From contig CAWUHX010000007.1 in NCBI GenBank assembly GCA_963922205.1, forward strand, positions 620,001 through 684,000: DNA of 64,000 nucleotides. The letters run 5' to 3'. The notes beneath the pieces are model-generated. The model saw only the letters and a list, made by a program, of their open reading frames with translations, had not been told where the DNA came from and searched no databases. The stretch comes from Romanomermis culicivorax (lineage: Eukaryota > Nematoda > Enoplea > Mermithida > Mermithidae). The position numbers and the translations under genes are program-made. Shown here piece after piece: positions 1-12,008 of the stretch. The first letter of the stretch is position 1, and each line of letters opens with the position of its first letter.

Positions 1-1074
1 TCCCCTTATTCGCCCTGACCTTAAGGGTCTGAGGGCTTTCTTAACTGAGGGTACTTCCGGGGGAAACTAGCTTAGGGGAGACTCCCACAAATATACCCTC
101 AACAACAATAACCCCTGAGAAGACTTATGACACCTCTGCTCAAATTACTCGGCGCTGGGCAACGGGTTCGGGGTCAAACTGGGGTCCTACGGATGGCGAT
201 GTACGGGAACGGGAATCCGGGTGATTCGGCATGGGGTTCGGCGGCTGCTGATCGGCAGGCGGTGGTTACCGACATTTCCTCAGCAAGGGCGACGGGATTC
301 TACGATTAACGGCGACGGGGACGGGTTCCTATGGTCGGGTTACTGTAGTGGCGATGTGTATATGTAGGCCGGGGCAAAAATATGTAAATTTTATTCTATG
401 TGCGGCAAAACGCAGTTGACAACACAAAATATAATAAAATCGGCGAGGGTAAACGCGGACGCAAAGGCTAAAGACGAAAAACCAGTTAGGCCCAATAATG
501 AGTGACAAAAAGACAAAACATGCCCTTTTAAAGGGCTCCATAAACTACAGTATGCCTTGGGCGGAGTTAACACTCCCCCAAGCTATCTTCTGCAGCGGAA
601 ATCGTTGCAGAAGATGCCTATGATCACATAGACATTTTCCAGTTCACAACGTTAAGCATTGGAGCGAGTTTTCACTCTCCATGCTTAACATAGGAACGTC
701 ACTAGTGAGAATTTCCAACTAGTCGTTTCACGTTGCGAAACGTCACTAGTTTTTACTGATAAGAAGTGCACATTGTGCTCTAATTACAGCCATGAGCTTG
801 GAGAGCTTATCTCTAACGGAAATTCTTGACTAGCGGGTACATACCGTAGTCTACGTGTGCAATTGAAAATAATAAATCGAGACGAAAATAAAAGTGCGCA
901 AAAGCAACAGGAATAAACATAAAAAGTACACACATAAATTGCATGTAAAAAGTATAAAAACGAAACGCAAAATTGATGTAAATTACTGTAACACTAAACG
1001 TAACGAAAAACATAATGAAAAATTGTGATGTGCATCACCACGTGACGTTCGAGGAAATCCGTCGGCACGTGACA
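1..1074 (-). repeat. LTR-like repeat, copy 1 (cut by window edge)
   Basis: The reverse complement of this segment matches 51719-52796 along its whole length, with point differences and small indels. Read on the minus strand it starts TGTCACGTGCCGAC at 1074 and runs off the window at position 1, so its far end is not seen. It starts with TG, as LTRs do, and the other copy lies upstream of a plus-strand gag, so an LTR is the likeliest identity. I see no polypurine tract just before 1074. It contains a strong hairpin around 650-690 (TAAGCATTGGAGCGAG and its complement). No protein is supported; short frames here are shadows. Confidence 0.6.
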
Positions 1075-2136
1075 GCACTAACCCAACATGAGGATAATCC
1101 CATCATCAGGATTAAATTCCTAATCCTGTTAGAGCTAATCGCAATGTTGAGATTATTTTCTTCCAGTGCACAAACAATATTCACTTAGGATAGCTAATAT
1201 TGTGCTTTAAGTTCGAGTTTGGGAATTTCAAACATTTTTATGCCTATTTGCTTTAGAGATAAGAAAATTATGCGAAAATGTTAGCGCAACCCGACAGCTC
1301 GGGCTGGGGATAATTTCGACATTCAGCTCATTATAATCCTGATGACACGGAGATTATACCAAACTTGAAATAAAACCAAGTCGATCGCCTTTTTGTTCGA
1401 GATTATTTTGAGCTCGGGCTTCGACCCCTTTAGTGCAAAACCGGGCCTTAGTTGCAGTCATTGGGCACCATATGCAAAGGGGGCAACAGGGTAAAGCATA
1501 CAAAAATGTCATTAAAAAGCTCTTGATTCAGCCATACCTATATCAGGGATGTGAACCAAATCCGGTTCCCGCGTCTCTCCCTCTCTACTAGCACTCCCAC
1601 GCCAACAGTATGACTGTTTTGAAAGCAGGACGGGAGTGATCATGGATGAATTTGCTTTCCGTCTGCATCCTGCAATAGGTGCTCTTTCTGCGAGTTTCAG
1701 TTTAAATCCAAAGACTGTGAATAATGCTATTTTGTTGGATAGTTTCAACAAACACTTGTGATAACTTGATTTCAAGTACCTATATTGAAAGAATAAATTT
1801 GTTTTACAGCTCGCAATCAGCAAACTTATGGAGTGAATTCTATACGATGTCTTATATAAAATGACTGAATTAAATAAATCCAGTAAGTTCTGAGAAAACC
1901 TTGTGCTGTAGCTTTTCTTCTAAAAAATGGAGTGGGATTTTATGTGTCAGTTTTCCACAGTTGATTCCTGTTTTATCAACACTAAATTAAGTAAAAAAGT
2001 TCAACGAGTTGTAAGCACAGATGTGTTAGGGGGGACATGAGGATGCTAACTACTCTAAGAGTTTTGAAATTGAATAATTTTGTACGAAAAAAAAATTTTT
2101 TGCCAACTTTTTTTGACTTTCTTGTTTTAAAAAACG
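1075..2136. other. No gene recognised
   Basis: AT-rich sequence between the LTR-like repeat and a gag fragment. I see no convincing reading frame, RNA gene or terminal repeat. It may be the decayed interior of the same retroelement copy, since the gag piece to its right points toward it. Confidence 0.4.
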
Positions 2137-2996
2137 TCAAAAAACCAGGGTCCACCCAAGTGCCCTCCTCAACATTTCGGAGATGCACATGTATGGTTGG
2201 AAAGTGTGTTGATTGCATTCAGCTGCAGAATATACTTTTTCATAGACATTCACATTAGCATCATCCCTAAATATTTGGGATTCAGTATACCTGGCCGCTT
2301 TGGCTGCTTCATTCAAAGTAGCAAATTCTCGATATTTCATACCCTCATAAATATTTGATCTCACACCCCTAACAAATATGGGTTTCAAAATTTGCTCACG
2401 TGCCTGGGATATGCTGATCTAGCCAATTTTCGGAGCTTATCATGGTACTCAGTAACTGATTCAACCTTCTTCTGTTTACGATCATACAACAATTGCTGGT
2501 GCAAACCACTATCCCTACCATCAGGATAAAGTTCCTTGGACCCTTCAACTATTGCCTCAAAAGTCACAGGATACAAATTTCTCTTGAGATCATGCAATGA
2601 TGCAAGCGCTTAACCAATCAGATTTGATTCCAAATAAGCAATTTTGTACAACTGGTCATCATCACCTGTGCCCTGCAAGATCATAAAATGTGTCAATTTT
2701 CCAATCCAATCCAAAAAAGTTTCACCAAAATTCCCAGAACATGGTGGTGGGGGATTGAACATTTGAAACGGATTAAAACGAAGAAACGATTGCCTCATAT
2801 TAGCTTCGTTATGGCCTTCCGTTTCCTCAATTTTCAATGTCAAATTTTCGAGCTTATCCTTAATAGGCTTAGTGGCTCCTCCATAGCCCTTTTTACAGTT
2901 GCCTCCAAAGCTTTTCTGTATCATCATTACCAGGCATGACTTTTTTGTATCAGCTTTCAGAATGTGCACACACCTACAGCTCCCAAAACGGTACAT
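2137..2996 (-). pseudogene. Broken gag fragment of an LTR retroelement
   Basis: Three minus-strand pieces (2996-2610, 2597-2385, 2388-2137) resemble, in order, the gag at 57.5-58.1 kb. Shared landmarks are a PPPPCSGNFGETFLDWIGKL-type start against PPAFSGAFGESITDFISHL, then GRDSGLHQQL against GRDSDLHQQL, then KPIFVRGV against KPIFLRGL, and ARYTESQIF against ACYAESQIF. A stop separates the first two pieces, which share a frame, and a frameshift near 2390 separates the last. The zinc-knuckle region, protease and polymerase are absent. It is a relic capsid region of the family whose better copy is at the right end of the window. It lies upstream, in the same sense, of the LTR-like repeat at 1-1074, so that repeat may be its 3' LTR with the rest deleted. 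Confidence 0.75.
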
Positions 2997-4416
2997 TAAT
3001 TTGATTGAAATTTTAACACAATATGTCAGACATTAGTGGCTACAGAAATCAAGAAAAAAATTCTGCGGCATCCTATGGGAAGGTGCCCAAAATAGGACCC
3101 TAAAGGTCTTCTTCGGTTTATTTTGACATCGGTTTTGACACTTAATGGAATAAAAGGTGTAAAGTAAGAGATTAGAAAGTGTTCTTCATACCGGCATATA
3201 GAGCACGGTCTTCTGCATGCATTCAACATTTGGCTTCAGAGTCAAGTCTTTTCTGAGCTGTGATATCTCGAACCACGTGTACAGACTGAAAAATGCCAAA
3301 AAATGTAAAAATTCTAAACTTTGGAGTACTGTAGCTATGTGAATTTTGATTTTTACGCAAAATGAATGCTGTCACGATACTCAGCATGTAAAACTACTCA
3401 AAATATCTCTTTTTCAGATATAATTAATTCCCAACTTATCATGGGTCAATGGAGCAGAAGGTAGAATCTCTCAGAAATCGTGTCTTAAATTGTCAAAACG
3501 AAATCCCAGATTTCGAACAAACAAAAATTTAGCCCAATAGCTCAATACAAAACAGTGACAGTAAAATTGTGAAGCAATAAAGAAAACCTGTCAGCTCTAT
3601 CAGCTACATGTCCTTTCAGTCTCGCCAAATCTTGTCACGTCCTGCCAGCCTCGCCAAATCTTGTCACGGTCTGTGACACAGGTTCTTTCTAGTGAATACT
3701 AGCATCGAGCAGAAACACAAAAGTACCCAATACTAGCAACCCTGTTGCCATAGTCGAACAAAACTTACTAGTGATAAATAGTTTATTTGGGACGTAGAAT
3801 ATAACTAAAACTAAGAACTAAAAACTAAAACCAAGAAGAACCCACTAATCGTAAACGGATCGGCTATTTTTACATGAGTCAAAAGAAAGACAAAAATGTT
3901 AGCCATAAACTCGTGGTCAAAACATTGTGGGTCATTACTGATAAGCAGTGGTCAAAAAACTTACGAAAACGAGACTGGACTTTGGGAGCTTAATTTTGCA
4001 TCAACAAATAGTAATCGTTATCTGATTATCATAAGAATTAATAATAACTTGCATTGCACTTGACACTCTTACTGTAAAATGTTCCGCTCGATCAATTGTT
4101 AAAGGTTAGATCAGTATGCTCACTAATTTCCTCCCACATGGCACATTGTTTATCAGAAAATCTGAAATACTGTGTGTCTTCCACTTTCATTATTTAGAAA
4201 CTTTTCAAGAAAACAGACTATGGATAATTTTATTTTCTGCCGCCATGCTCACATGAAACTGAAATTTATAATCATTCTTTTAAGATTTGAAAACTTTCTG
4301 AACACCTGCCGTTGCTCGAGGCTCTAAATTAATATAAACATGGAGGACATTTTAATAGACGGTAAAATTCAATCCGACACAAGATGGAACAATGCACCTC
4401 AGTACAAGAGAACGTT
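2997..4416. other. No gene recognised; short tandem duplication
   Basis: No reading frame here is convincing. At about 3606-3670 a roughly 30-bp unit containing CTCGCCAAATCTTGTCACG occurs twice in tandem. The rest is AT-rich unique-looking sequence. It could hold distal non-coding parts of the minus-strand gene that ends at 4417. Confidence 0.35.
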
Positions 4417-5154
4417 TTACGACAACCAGCCACATTCTAACATGAAATTTTGTACACAATTTCTGATACGAAGGCAATTATCGTTCAATTCGACACGATT
4501 CTCAGTGCATAGGCTTGTCCAAGGCCGCCGTTGCCTCGCGCAATCGATCAATAGATCCATTTTCAAAAGTTTATAATCTTCGGGTGTAATATTGTACAGT
4601 TGGCACGATGTTTTTTCAGAATTTGATAACAAAAAGTTGCTTTCGGACTCGTCCGTAGGTGAAAAAGTGCGGTAATCATTCGGATGCTGGATTATTGTGC
4701 AATTTGAATCGTAGAATCTGCATTTTTTATTCCGTCGAGTTGCTTCCAGGGTCGCCGGCGTTGGCACCGCCACCGCTGTTTTCGGTCGCGAACTTTTTGT
4801 GCCAGCGACGCATGTGTTGCCATTTTCTAATGCTTCTGAAAAGAAAACGCACACATGAAAGGCTAGTCTATTAGGTGTCAGTGAAACGAAGCCCTCATTC
4901 GCTTTGATGTCATTCGAACTAAAATTTCTTTGATGGATTTTCCTTTTTTGTGTACTTTTTAATCAAGCCACTTTTTTCACTTTCGGGTTTATTTTGCTTT
5001 TTACACTCCGGCTCCGTGAAAAAACTAATGAAGACTGCTGCTCACTGCATTGCATCGTAAGATACTTAAGATACAGTTCAGAAATGGACCACACGATACG
5101 GTTATAATCCTGCATGTGACGATTGATCAAAAAATGACCCCATTCCTCGGGCAT
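4417..5154 (-). CDS. Unrecognised two-exon protein, about 175 aa
   Basis: I do not recognise this protein. Exon 1 runs from an ATG at 5154 down to 5046, where a GTGAGC donor follows. Exon 2 starts at 4835 after a TTTTCTTTTCAG acceptor and ends at the stop at 4417. The 210-bp intron joins the exons in matching phase (one base before, two after), and the summed length, 528 bp, is a whole number of codons. Exon 1 begins MPEEWGHFLINRHMQDYNR; exon 2 carries a Ser/Thr/Pro-rich stretch and an end rich in Leu, Cys and Arg (DYKLLKMDLLIDCARQRR). There is no signal peptide or membrane segment. An in-frame stop lies just upstream, but a CAG directly before 5160 could also be an acceptor, so an extra 5' exon is possible. 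The matching splice phase and long open exon 2 are the main evidence that it is real. Confidence 0.5.
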
Positions 5155-5379
5155 GTTCAACTGAATTTATGAACATAAGGGGAATCGAAAAATAGCATGT
5201 TTAAAACTAGAATGCAATACTGCAGACAATATATCTCTTACACAAAATGCTCAGTCCAGGAAGTTCGGAGCTGAATTACTACAGAATATCACCTGTTTTT
5301 CATAAAATGCTTGTAAATTGAAAAATGACAAAAGCACGAAGCTTCTACTGTAGGATTTTTTGAGGTAATGGTTAGTTGA

Positions 5380-6500
5380 GTAGGCTCACAAATTTTCAGT
5401 GGCGTGTTCTCAATACAGCGGAACACATCACAGCGAAACTCAAAATAGCGTTTCTCAAAACAGCGATTCCCATTACAGCGAAGTCTCAATATAGCGATTC
5501 TCAAAACAGCGAAGTCTCAAAACAGCGATTCTCAAAAGAACGAATCTCAATACAGCGAATAGTAAAAAGTTTTATGCATTACACACACATAATTTTCATG
5601 AAAAAATGCAAATTAGGTATATTAAAATCGTCTTTGCTAGTTGAGAGTTCCATTTGGCCATCTAAGTTCTATATGCTTTTGTGCTGCAGTTGCGGTAGGT
5701 AAGGTATGCACGAACGGATCATTCCAAAATCACAAAAAAATGTCAGAAAAACATTTTTGCAAAACGTGAAAGAAAACAAAAACAAAAAATTATAATAAGG
5801 ATTTCCGATTAAAATTGTTTTGTATGGGGCTTAATTGCAAAAAATTGAATTAATCAAATAAATGAAGTAAAATGAAATGAATAAAATAATTAGGCAGTAA
5901 AGGCAGAACAAAAAACAAATAATAAAGAAACGAAAAGTAAAATAATGTAATAAAAAGTAGGTAAAAAATAGAACACAAGTACACGACCTGAAAAAATTAA
6001 ACAAAAAGAACTAAAAGTGGCTCAAAATAAGAAAAAAGCGAGTAAGTCAATAAGGAAAAGAAGAAACAAAAAACATGCATGTAGACAAGCCTGTAGCCAG
6101 AAATTTTTTTTCGGGGGGGGGGGGCACACATTATTTTCTTTCAATTTACCGTAAAATTGGCATTTCTGACTTGACTTGAAAAAAACCGAACCTTTGCCTT
6201 TTTTAAAACCTCAAACATTGTGGAGGGGCATGGCCCCCCGAAATGTTCGAGCCTGCTATATGGCCATAATGTCAGATATCTGGTGATTCGTGTCAAAATG
6301 TGTGACAACCAGCATCCACCAGATCGAAATGGAGGACCAAATAGGTCTATTGAACCAAAATGTCTATCCCCCCAATCTCCCTTCTCCCACTCTAAAGATA
6401 ACGTTTTTGAAAATTCGCTATTTTGAGAATCTGTTCCGAGACTTCGCTGTATTGAGAATAGCTGTTTTGAGTTTCGCTGTTGTGTGTTTCGCTGAATAGG
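5380..6500. repeat. Element bounded by inverted CAGCGA arrays
   Basis: From about 5400 to 5560 a degenerate 13-16 bp unit of the type ACAGCGATTCTCAAA is repeated about ten times. From about 6411 to 6500 the reverse complement occurs (TTGAGAATAGCTGTTTTGAG and variants), about five units. The two arrays face each other across about 850 bp that is very A-rich (5700-6080), then a CAAGCCTGTAGCCAG start at 6086 with a run of G. This looks like a non-autonomous element with tandem-repeat termini, but I cannot fix exact ends or a target duplication. The CAAGCCTGTAGCCAG piece also begins the MITE at 18715. Confidence 0.5.
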
Positions 6501-8219
6501 GGTGAAACCTTCCCAGTTCTATGTGACATATGCTATAGCAGGAAATCGTAAAAATATGAAATAATATTTGGTTTGCACTTTTATTATTAACGAACATTTC
6601 CAAAAAAACAGACTATAGTGTCGGGAGGCCACGCCAGGAACCCTGCCAATAGTTCAAAAAGCATCGAGACGAATACCAGAACTATTTTTCAAAAAATTTT
6701 GCTGACCGAAAGATATTTCCTGTTTTCATGCCTGTTCTGACTATAGGATTCAGAATGTTCGGAATTTCCAAATCGCGAACGGAATTTTTCACTCGTACAG
6801 AGGTATAAGCACCCTTGTCAGATTAGAACAAAACCAGTACCTTGGTGTTCCAACGCTGAATCGTAATTTTCGGGCTCTCTAAAAAAGGGAAAATGGTTCG
6901 AATATGTCCAATTTTAAGGATTCTATCGAGTTGGGAACGAACCAAAATTGTTTTTTAACGTCAAATCATCAACACTTTTCCTTTCCTCTGAACATTTTTC
7001 TAAAAGAACCACAATTTGGGAGAAAAGGGTGGAGTTGTTCAATACCAAGATTTTATGCAATATATTTATAAACCTGTGGACGCCGACGTATTTTTCTTAT
7101 AGCGACCACGTACTCTCAAAACAATTACCGATAGCAGTATTTCCAAAAGAGCCCACTTACTCATTTCCCTCAAATTGGCTAACCCATTATGATACTTCCC
7201 AGGATTTTGTGTACCAGTAATCAGGAGTTTTTTTATTTATCCTATTAGCACGGTCGCTAACTTTCCTTAATTTGTATTACTTTTTCTTAGCACGCCCAAC
7301 TTCATTAGCACCTGCTAAAAAAAGAACCATGCTAGTAATTCATTTTTGTCCCATTTTACTCTACCAGTCAGTCATTCCTACCGGGGTATCGAATTTCCAA
7401 ACCTAAGACCGGGATAATACCCACCATACCACTCTATAGGATGCTCTGGTTCGATAAATAGTAATTTTTGTCTAAAAATATCGTAAAAAATGTATTCATG
7501 GCGCGAAGCGCCGAGAAAAGTAATGTTTTTGATCGTTTTTTGTTCAAAAACTGACATTTTTAAGTATCTTTCTGACCAAAAGTATGGGGGTACCTATGGC
7601 TACCATATGGCGGGCCATAGGATTAGCAAATCCTGTGGGGGTCGCCTAATGGCTAGCTATATGGTCAACGATTTCTGAGGGGAGGGTGTTCCTATGGCAC
7701 TTCTCCGAATTTATATGCACGCATGGTAGGAGTACATACTGTAGAAATTTCTAAGATTACTTCCTACTTCCCAGTATTGGCGTGTTGTAATGTCCTTTTC
7801 TGAAAGAAGTATCATTTTTTCATTTGAAAAATTCAACTTCAGTGGATCACCCAAAGATAACAATAAACTCAGGACCGATGAACTTCAGTGTAAACTTTTG
7901 CTGACTCATCTGACTAGTGAAGCTATCGTATTCGCGCAACAATAGGTACATCGTGGAAGAAAGTGCAACAAAATAAACAAAAATCGTTAAATTCTGATTT
8001 TCAGTTCACTGCAGCACGTCTATTTTACAATTTTATGCAAAATGGATGTCAGATTCGCTACCAGCATCGAAAACTACCTCAATTAACGTTTTCCGAGGTT
8101 CAGTTTTATTTTAAATTATCACAAAAAAGCTAAATCCTCTAAGGCTTAACTCAGTCAGACAGAGCCTTAAATTTCGGCGTATGTTTTGAATTTTTATGTA
8201 ATTGTTAATGGCGAGCATA
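6501..8219. other. No gene; MITE fragment near 7560-7735
   Basis: No coding frame is supported. The part from about 7560 to 7735 matches the right half of the element at 25818-26254: both carry TACCATATGG, then GTCGCC(T/C)AATGGCTAGC, GGTC(A/G)ACGATTTCT and CCTATGGCACTT-like stretches in the same order. Its left end is not clear. At 7498 there is GGCGCGAAGCGCC, a piece of the GC-hairpin repeat described for the 17-18 and 43-46 kb elements. Confidence 0.4.
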
Positions 8220-8227
8220 CATGCGCA

Positions 8228-9716
8228 CAGGCCCGTAAATAGGGGGCGGGACTGCTGGTTTTTCCCGCACCTTGCGGAAATCGACCAGAAAAATCTCCGC
8301 ACCACCATTAAAAATCACTAAAAACATCAAAAAAGTTTCCGTTCCATGCGGAAAACTCTCCAAAAATTTTCCGAGCGACCCCAAAAACATCCGCATCGTG
8401 CAGAAAAACCCTGGGAGAGCAGGGGGGAGGGATTTCCCCTGAAATGAAATCGAAATTTTTTTTAGCCTATTTGATAATGCAGTTTCATTATCAGAATGTA
8501 ATGATAGAATGAACTCAAAAAATATTAATCATGAGTAGAAGTCGTTTTTTGCACACAGCAACCAAACTTCGGCCTGTACAACCAAATTTTTCTCCCAAGT
8601 TGCACAGTGTAATCTAAGCCTGATTGATTAAGTTATAGAATTTCCTGTCCGGAAATTAATTTCCATGCGTTTTGAATGAAAAATCTGAAAATTTTTCGGC
8701 GCTTCCAGCTGGATTTTAAACGATTCGTAATTATTCATTTCATTTCTGGTACACAACCGGAAAATGTAGTCGTATCGTATGCTTATAGCATTTAAACATA
8801 AATACATCTTGGATGAATGTTTAATCTTGTATTGTTCCAGATTTTTCTGGACTATCTTCTAAAAATTTGTTTCCAGTGTTCAAATATTTTTGTGTTTTGT
8901 GAACACAAACTTTTCCCATTTGGAATAAGATTCAAACATCATCAGCACAAATTCGCTGGAAAAGTGATACTCTTGTCCAGAATATAAATGTTGATAAGAT
9001 TCGTTGTCCTGCATTCTAAAATAATAAAATTTAAAAAATTTTGCAGGCTTACGCACCGGAATTAACGACCTTAGACTAAAAAATAGAATGCCTGCTGCTG
9101 TATCCTTTGCAACCAGCATTCTTGTGCGTTATATCATCTAAAAACAATCTCTTTTGATGCATTATTATGATTATGCGTGTTGAAAAAAAGTGAATAATAT
9201 CGATAACCGATGGTTGCAGAAGAATAAGCTGAAAAAACATTTTCCGACATTTTAGAAACCCTGAAATAAAATAGTCTTCCCAGTCTTTTCCTTCAAAACT
9301 CACGAAATTCAGTTGCAGAAGTTTAGAACTGACACGATTTATATGAAGTTCAAGAAAATAAACGTTTAATCCTTTTTCCGATGAGTTTTTCTTATGAAAG
9401 CAAATTCATCGATTTTAGAAAGAGCAAACAAACTTTTGGCCCAAGTTGCACATTGCAACCCGGCCTGTGCAAAAAAACCTGATTGAGTATTCTAAATTAT
9501 CTGTTTCAACTACCTTTTTTCAGAGATTTTTCGAGCCAAAGGCAGCTAAAAATCGATTTTTTCTGGAGATTCACCCTAAATCCCACAAGGAAGCGCTTAA
9601 GCCCACCATTCTGAACCTACCAGCCCGAAAATTGGTGGCTACGCGATCTTACCAGGTCGAGTTTGTCTGGAAAGGATTTTGGAATTCCCCCTAAAAAATT
9701 CCTTGGTACGGGCCTG
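8228..9716. mobile_element. hAT-type non-autonomous element
   Basis: The ends are CAGGCCCGTAAATAGGGG at 8228 and, read inward on the other strand, CAGGCCCGTACCAAGG ending at 9716. The flanking 8-mers are CATGCGCA (8220-8227) and CATGCATA (9717-9724), 6 of 8 identical, as expected of an aged hAT target duplication. The interior (8570-9480) resembles the interior of the element at 19828-20867, for example the shared GATTAAGTTATAG(A/G)ATTTCCTGTCCG. I see no transposase remnant. A lone left end of the same kind, CAGGCCCGTAGTTAAAG, occurs at about 21324. Confidence 0.65.
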
Positions 9717-10343
9717 CATGCATAGCATGGAAATTCTGTTGAGTACCAGCTGGGTAGGGATTTAATTTTTTCTTTCTTGATTAAAAAAGGGTTTCTAACA
9801 TCAAACCAAAGAATTCTTACATAAAATTTGTGAAATACGTGAAAATCTTCGCTTGGCCTACTTTTTTACTGGTTTATATGTAAATCCTTTGAAATGATGT
9901 ATGCTTTATTTAGAAAAACCGTTGAACTACAGCATGATTTTGATCAATGCTGGGGGTCAGCAAAAATCTTCTGGAGGTGAATCAAAATATATTGAGGAAC
10001 CAGACCCCCAAAACCCCCATGTGCATGTATGATGGCGAGTTCGTTGAACTTACCCGTAATTTTTTGACGGCCACATCCGGTTGGAAACTTTTACCTCGTC
10101 CTAGAAAACGAAACGTAATTTTAAATTGTGCGACTGAGGAGCAAGCGCAAAAAATTAGTAGATGATCAGTAAAGCGCATAAAATAGAGTGCTACTTAGCA
10201 TAAAGTCCATAGCAAGAAATTGGCAGTAGGATAACATTTTGCAATACAATATCTGTTGTAGTGATGCGTCCGGCTGTTCATTACGCGGCATGCCCCGCAC
10301 TCATTACCACCACTACAACCACAATTTCCGAACCGTCCACGTG
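9717..10343. other. No gene recognised
   Basis: Short spacer between a hAT-type element and a tRNA gene. A 72-codon frame at 9947 has no recognisable features and I do not support it. Confidence 0.35.
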
Positions 10344-10417
10344 GCTCGGTTAGCGCAGTTGGATAGCGCGCCTGCCTTGTATGCAGCGAGTCGAGGGTTC
10401 GAGCCCCTCAGCGAGCG
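10344..10417 (+). tRNA. tRNA-Thr (anticodon TGT)
   Basis: The sequence folds as a cloverleaf. Acceptor stem GCTCGGT pairs with AGCGAGC with one G-G mismatch at the sixth pair. D arm is GCGC-AGTTGGATA-GCGC. The anticodon stem CCTGC/GCAGC has one C-C mismatch at its base and loop CTTGTAT, giving anticodon TGT at 10378-10380 with T before and A after it. The T arm GAGGG-TTCGAGC-CCCTC is perfect. The A box (TAGCGCAGTTGG) and B box (GGTTCGAGCC) fit a Pol III internal promoter. Threonine follows from the anticodon alone. The two stem mismatches leave open a tRNA pseudogene or tRNA-derived repeat, but there is no poly-A tail. CCACGTGG occurs at its start (10337-10344) and again at 10438-10445. Confidence 0.78.
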
Positions 10418-10420
10418 TTA

Positions 10421-10425
10421 TTTTT
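10421..10425 (+). terminator. Pol III terminator (T5)
   Basis: Five Ts lie three bases after the tRNA discriminator base, the usual place for RNA polymerase III termination. Confidence 0.65.
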
Positions 10426-10732
10426 CTGACGCACCAACCACGTGGATTTGGGCATACGACATATCTTAAGGTCTACTTAAATGAATAATCCCATCTCTAT
10501 GTCGATATAATCATATCATCTACATCGATGAGAGGGTTTCTGACTTCAAAAAATGAAGTAGATGTGCGTTTGAAAGGTTCAAAAATCAAAATTACCTGAG
10601 AATGCTGCGAAAATTTTGATTTTAAACGAAAAACCTGATTACTTCAAGAATATGAAATTAACATTTCTTTTGATTATGTAGTCGGATTAACCACTGACGT
10701 TCGTATAATTATCGCACACCAAATGAGTGATT

Positions 10733-10884
10733 GGTCATTTGCCTGACTATACATCGTTTTTGAGAAAATTTTTTTTATCACGTAAGGATTTCTTTTCTTA
10801 AAAATTTTGGTCATTTGCCTGACTATACATCGTTTTTGCGAAAACTTTTTTTTATCACGTAAGGATTTCTTTTCTTAAAAATTT
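10733..10884 (+). repeat. Tandem duplication, two 76-bp units
   Basis: A unit beginning GGTCATTTGCCTGACTATAC and ending TTTCTTTTCTTAAAAATTT is present twice, head to tail, with only a few substitutions. It appears to be a recent local duplication with no coding content. Confidence 0.85.
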
Positions 10885-10957
10885 CATAACTATTTCCGTC
10901 TCAACAACTTCTGGGGAAAATTTCCAAGCGAAAAATATACTTTTCGGCATTAACTAT

Positions 10958-12000
10958 TAGAGGTGCAACGATACCAGCTTTTTTGTAATATGGGTTCTGT
11001 TTCGGTTCCAGATTTTGTGGAATGCCGGTTCCGGTTTCAAAAATTAGGAACAGAATGGATATTCTACATCAAAACACTGCAAATAATAGTCGTATTTACA
11101 GTACCATATAAAATGTTCATAGTTTGAACATTGATTGATTTTTTAATTAGTATTTCAATATTCTGCCGAATTTAGGCATTATTTTGAGAAAAATTCCCAG
11201 TCATAAATTGCTGCCTTATATGATGAACATTTTTTCAAAATGAGACACCATCTTACCATCAACTTTTAAGCTTCCTTACCATCAACTTTTAAGCCTAAAA
11301 TCTTCGAGGTCTCTTCAGCGATAATGATCAGCTGCTGAAAATTCAGTAGTTAGTATGTGTTGGTAAAAAGGAATGCAAGGTTGGCTAATTTAGTACAAAA
11401 ATCTTACATTTTTCTTCAGTGTCTGTCACATACTTACAGAATTTTGAGAGTAAAAAAGAATTGAGATGAAATGAATCAATAAAAATACATTTTTCAAATA
11501 GATTTTGCTTCTTGAAAATATGTGCCTTGCTAGTTATTACACTTTTCTGAAAGAATTTTTCAGTGCAACATGGCGAAAATTTGCAGAAAAGATTTTACCA
11601 AAAATGAATGTCATTGTAAGGTAGAAAATTGGTTCTTCCTAGTTTTCACACTATTTTACCTTAAATATGCTAAAAATACTGAAATAAGTTGTTGAATTTT
11701 TCATAGTCATTACTAGTAGAAAAAATGGACAACTGTTCAAAATGAAGAAGCAGAACACAGCAGCATTGATAGAAATGCATTACTTATTCAGCTACAAAAC
11801 TAAATCAGAAGATAAAATCAAGTTATTGTCATTGTATTATATGCCAGATGCCATAACTTTTTTGCGTTTTGACCACCTGAAACTTGGAAAAATTCATGCT
11901 TTTGTCTATTTCGAAAACCAAGAAGAACAAACGGCGGAACCGTTTAGAACTAGTAATGTTTTATAAAAAATATCAGTTTCGGTTAACCGTTGCACCTCTA
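10958..12000. mobile_element. hAT-type non-autonomous element
   Basis: It starts TAGAGGTGCAACG at 10958 and ends with the exact complement, CGTTGCACCTCTA, at 12000. The flanks are TTAACTAT (10950-10957) and CTAACTAT (12001-12008), 7 of 8 identical. Terminal sequence and 8-bp duplication are typical of hAT transposons. Subterminal GGTTC(C/T)-type repeats (TTTCGGTTCCAGA, GCCGGTTCCGGTTTC) follow the left end, with AACCG at the right. No transposase domain is visible inside. Confidence 0.8.
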
Positions 12001-12008
12001 CTAACTAT

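Noticed and set aside
813..1013. Phe/Tyr-rich 66-aa minus frame, also seen at 51777-51959
   Set aside because: It recurs only because the LTR-like repeat recurs; the two copies differ in frame length and it is not protein-like.
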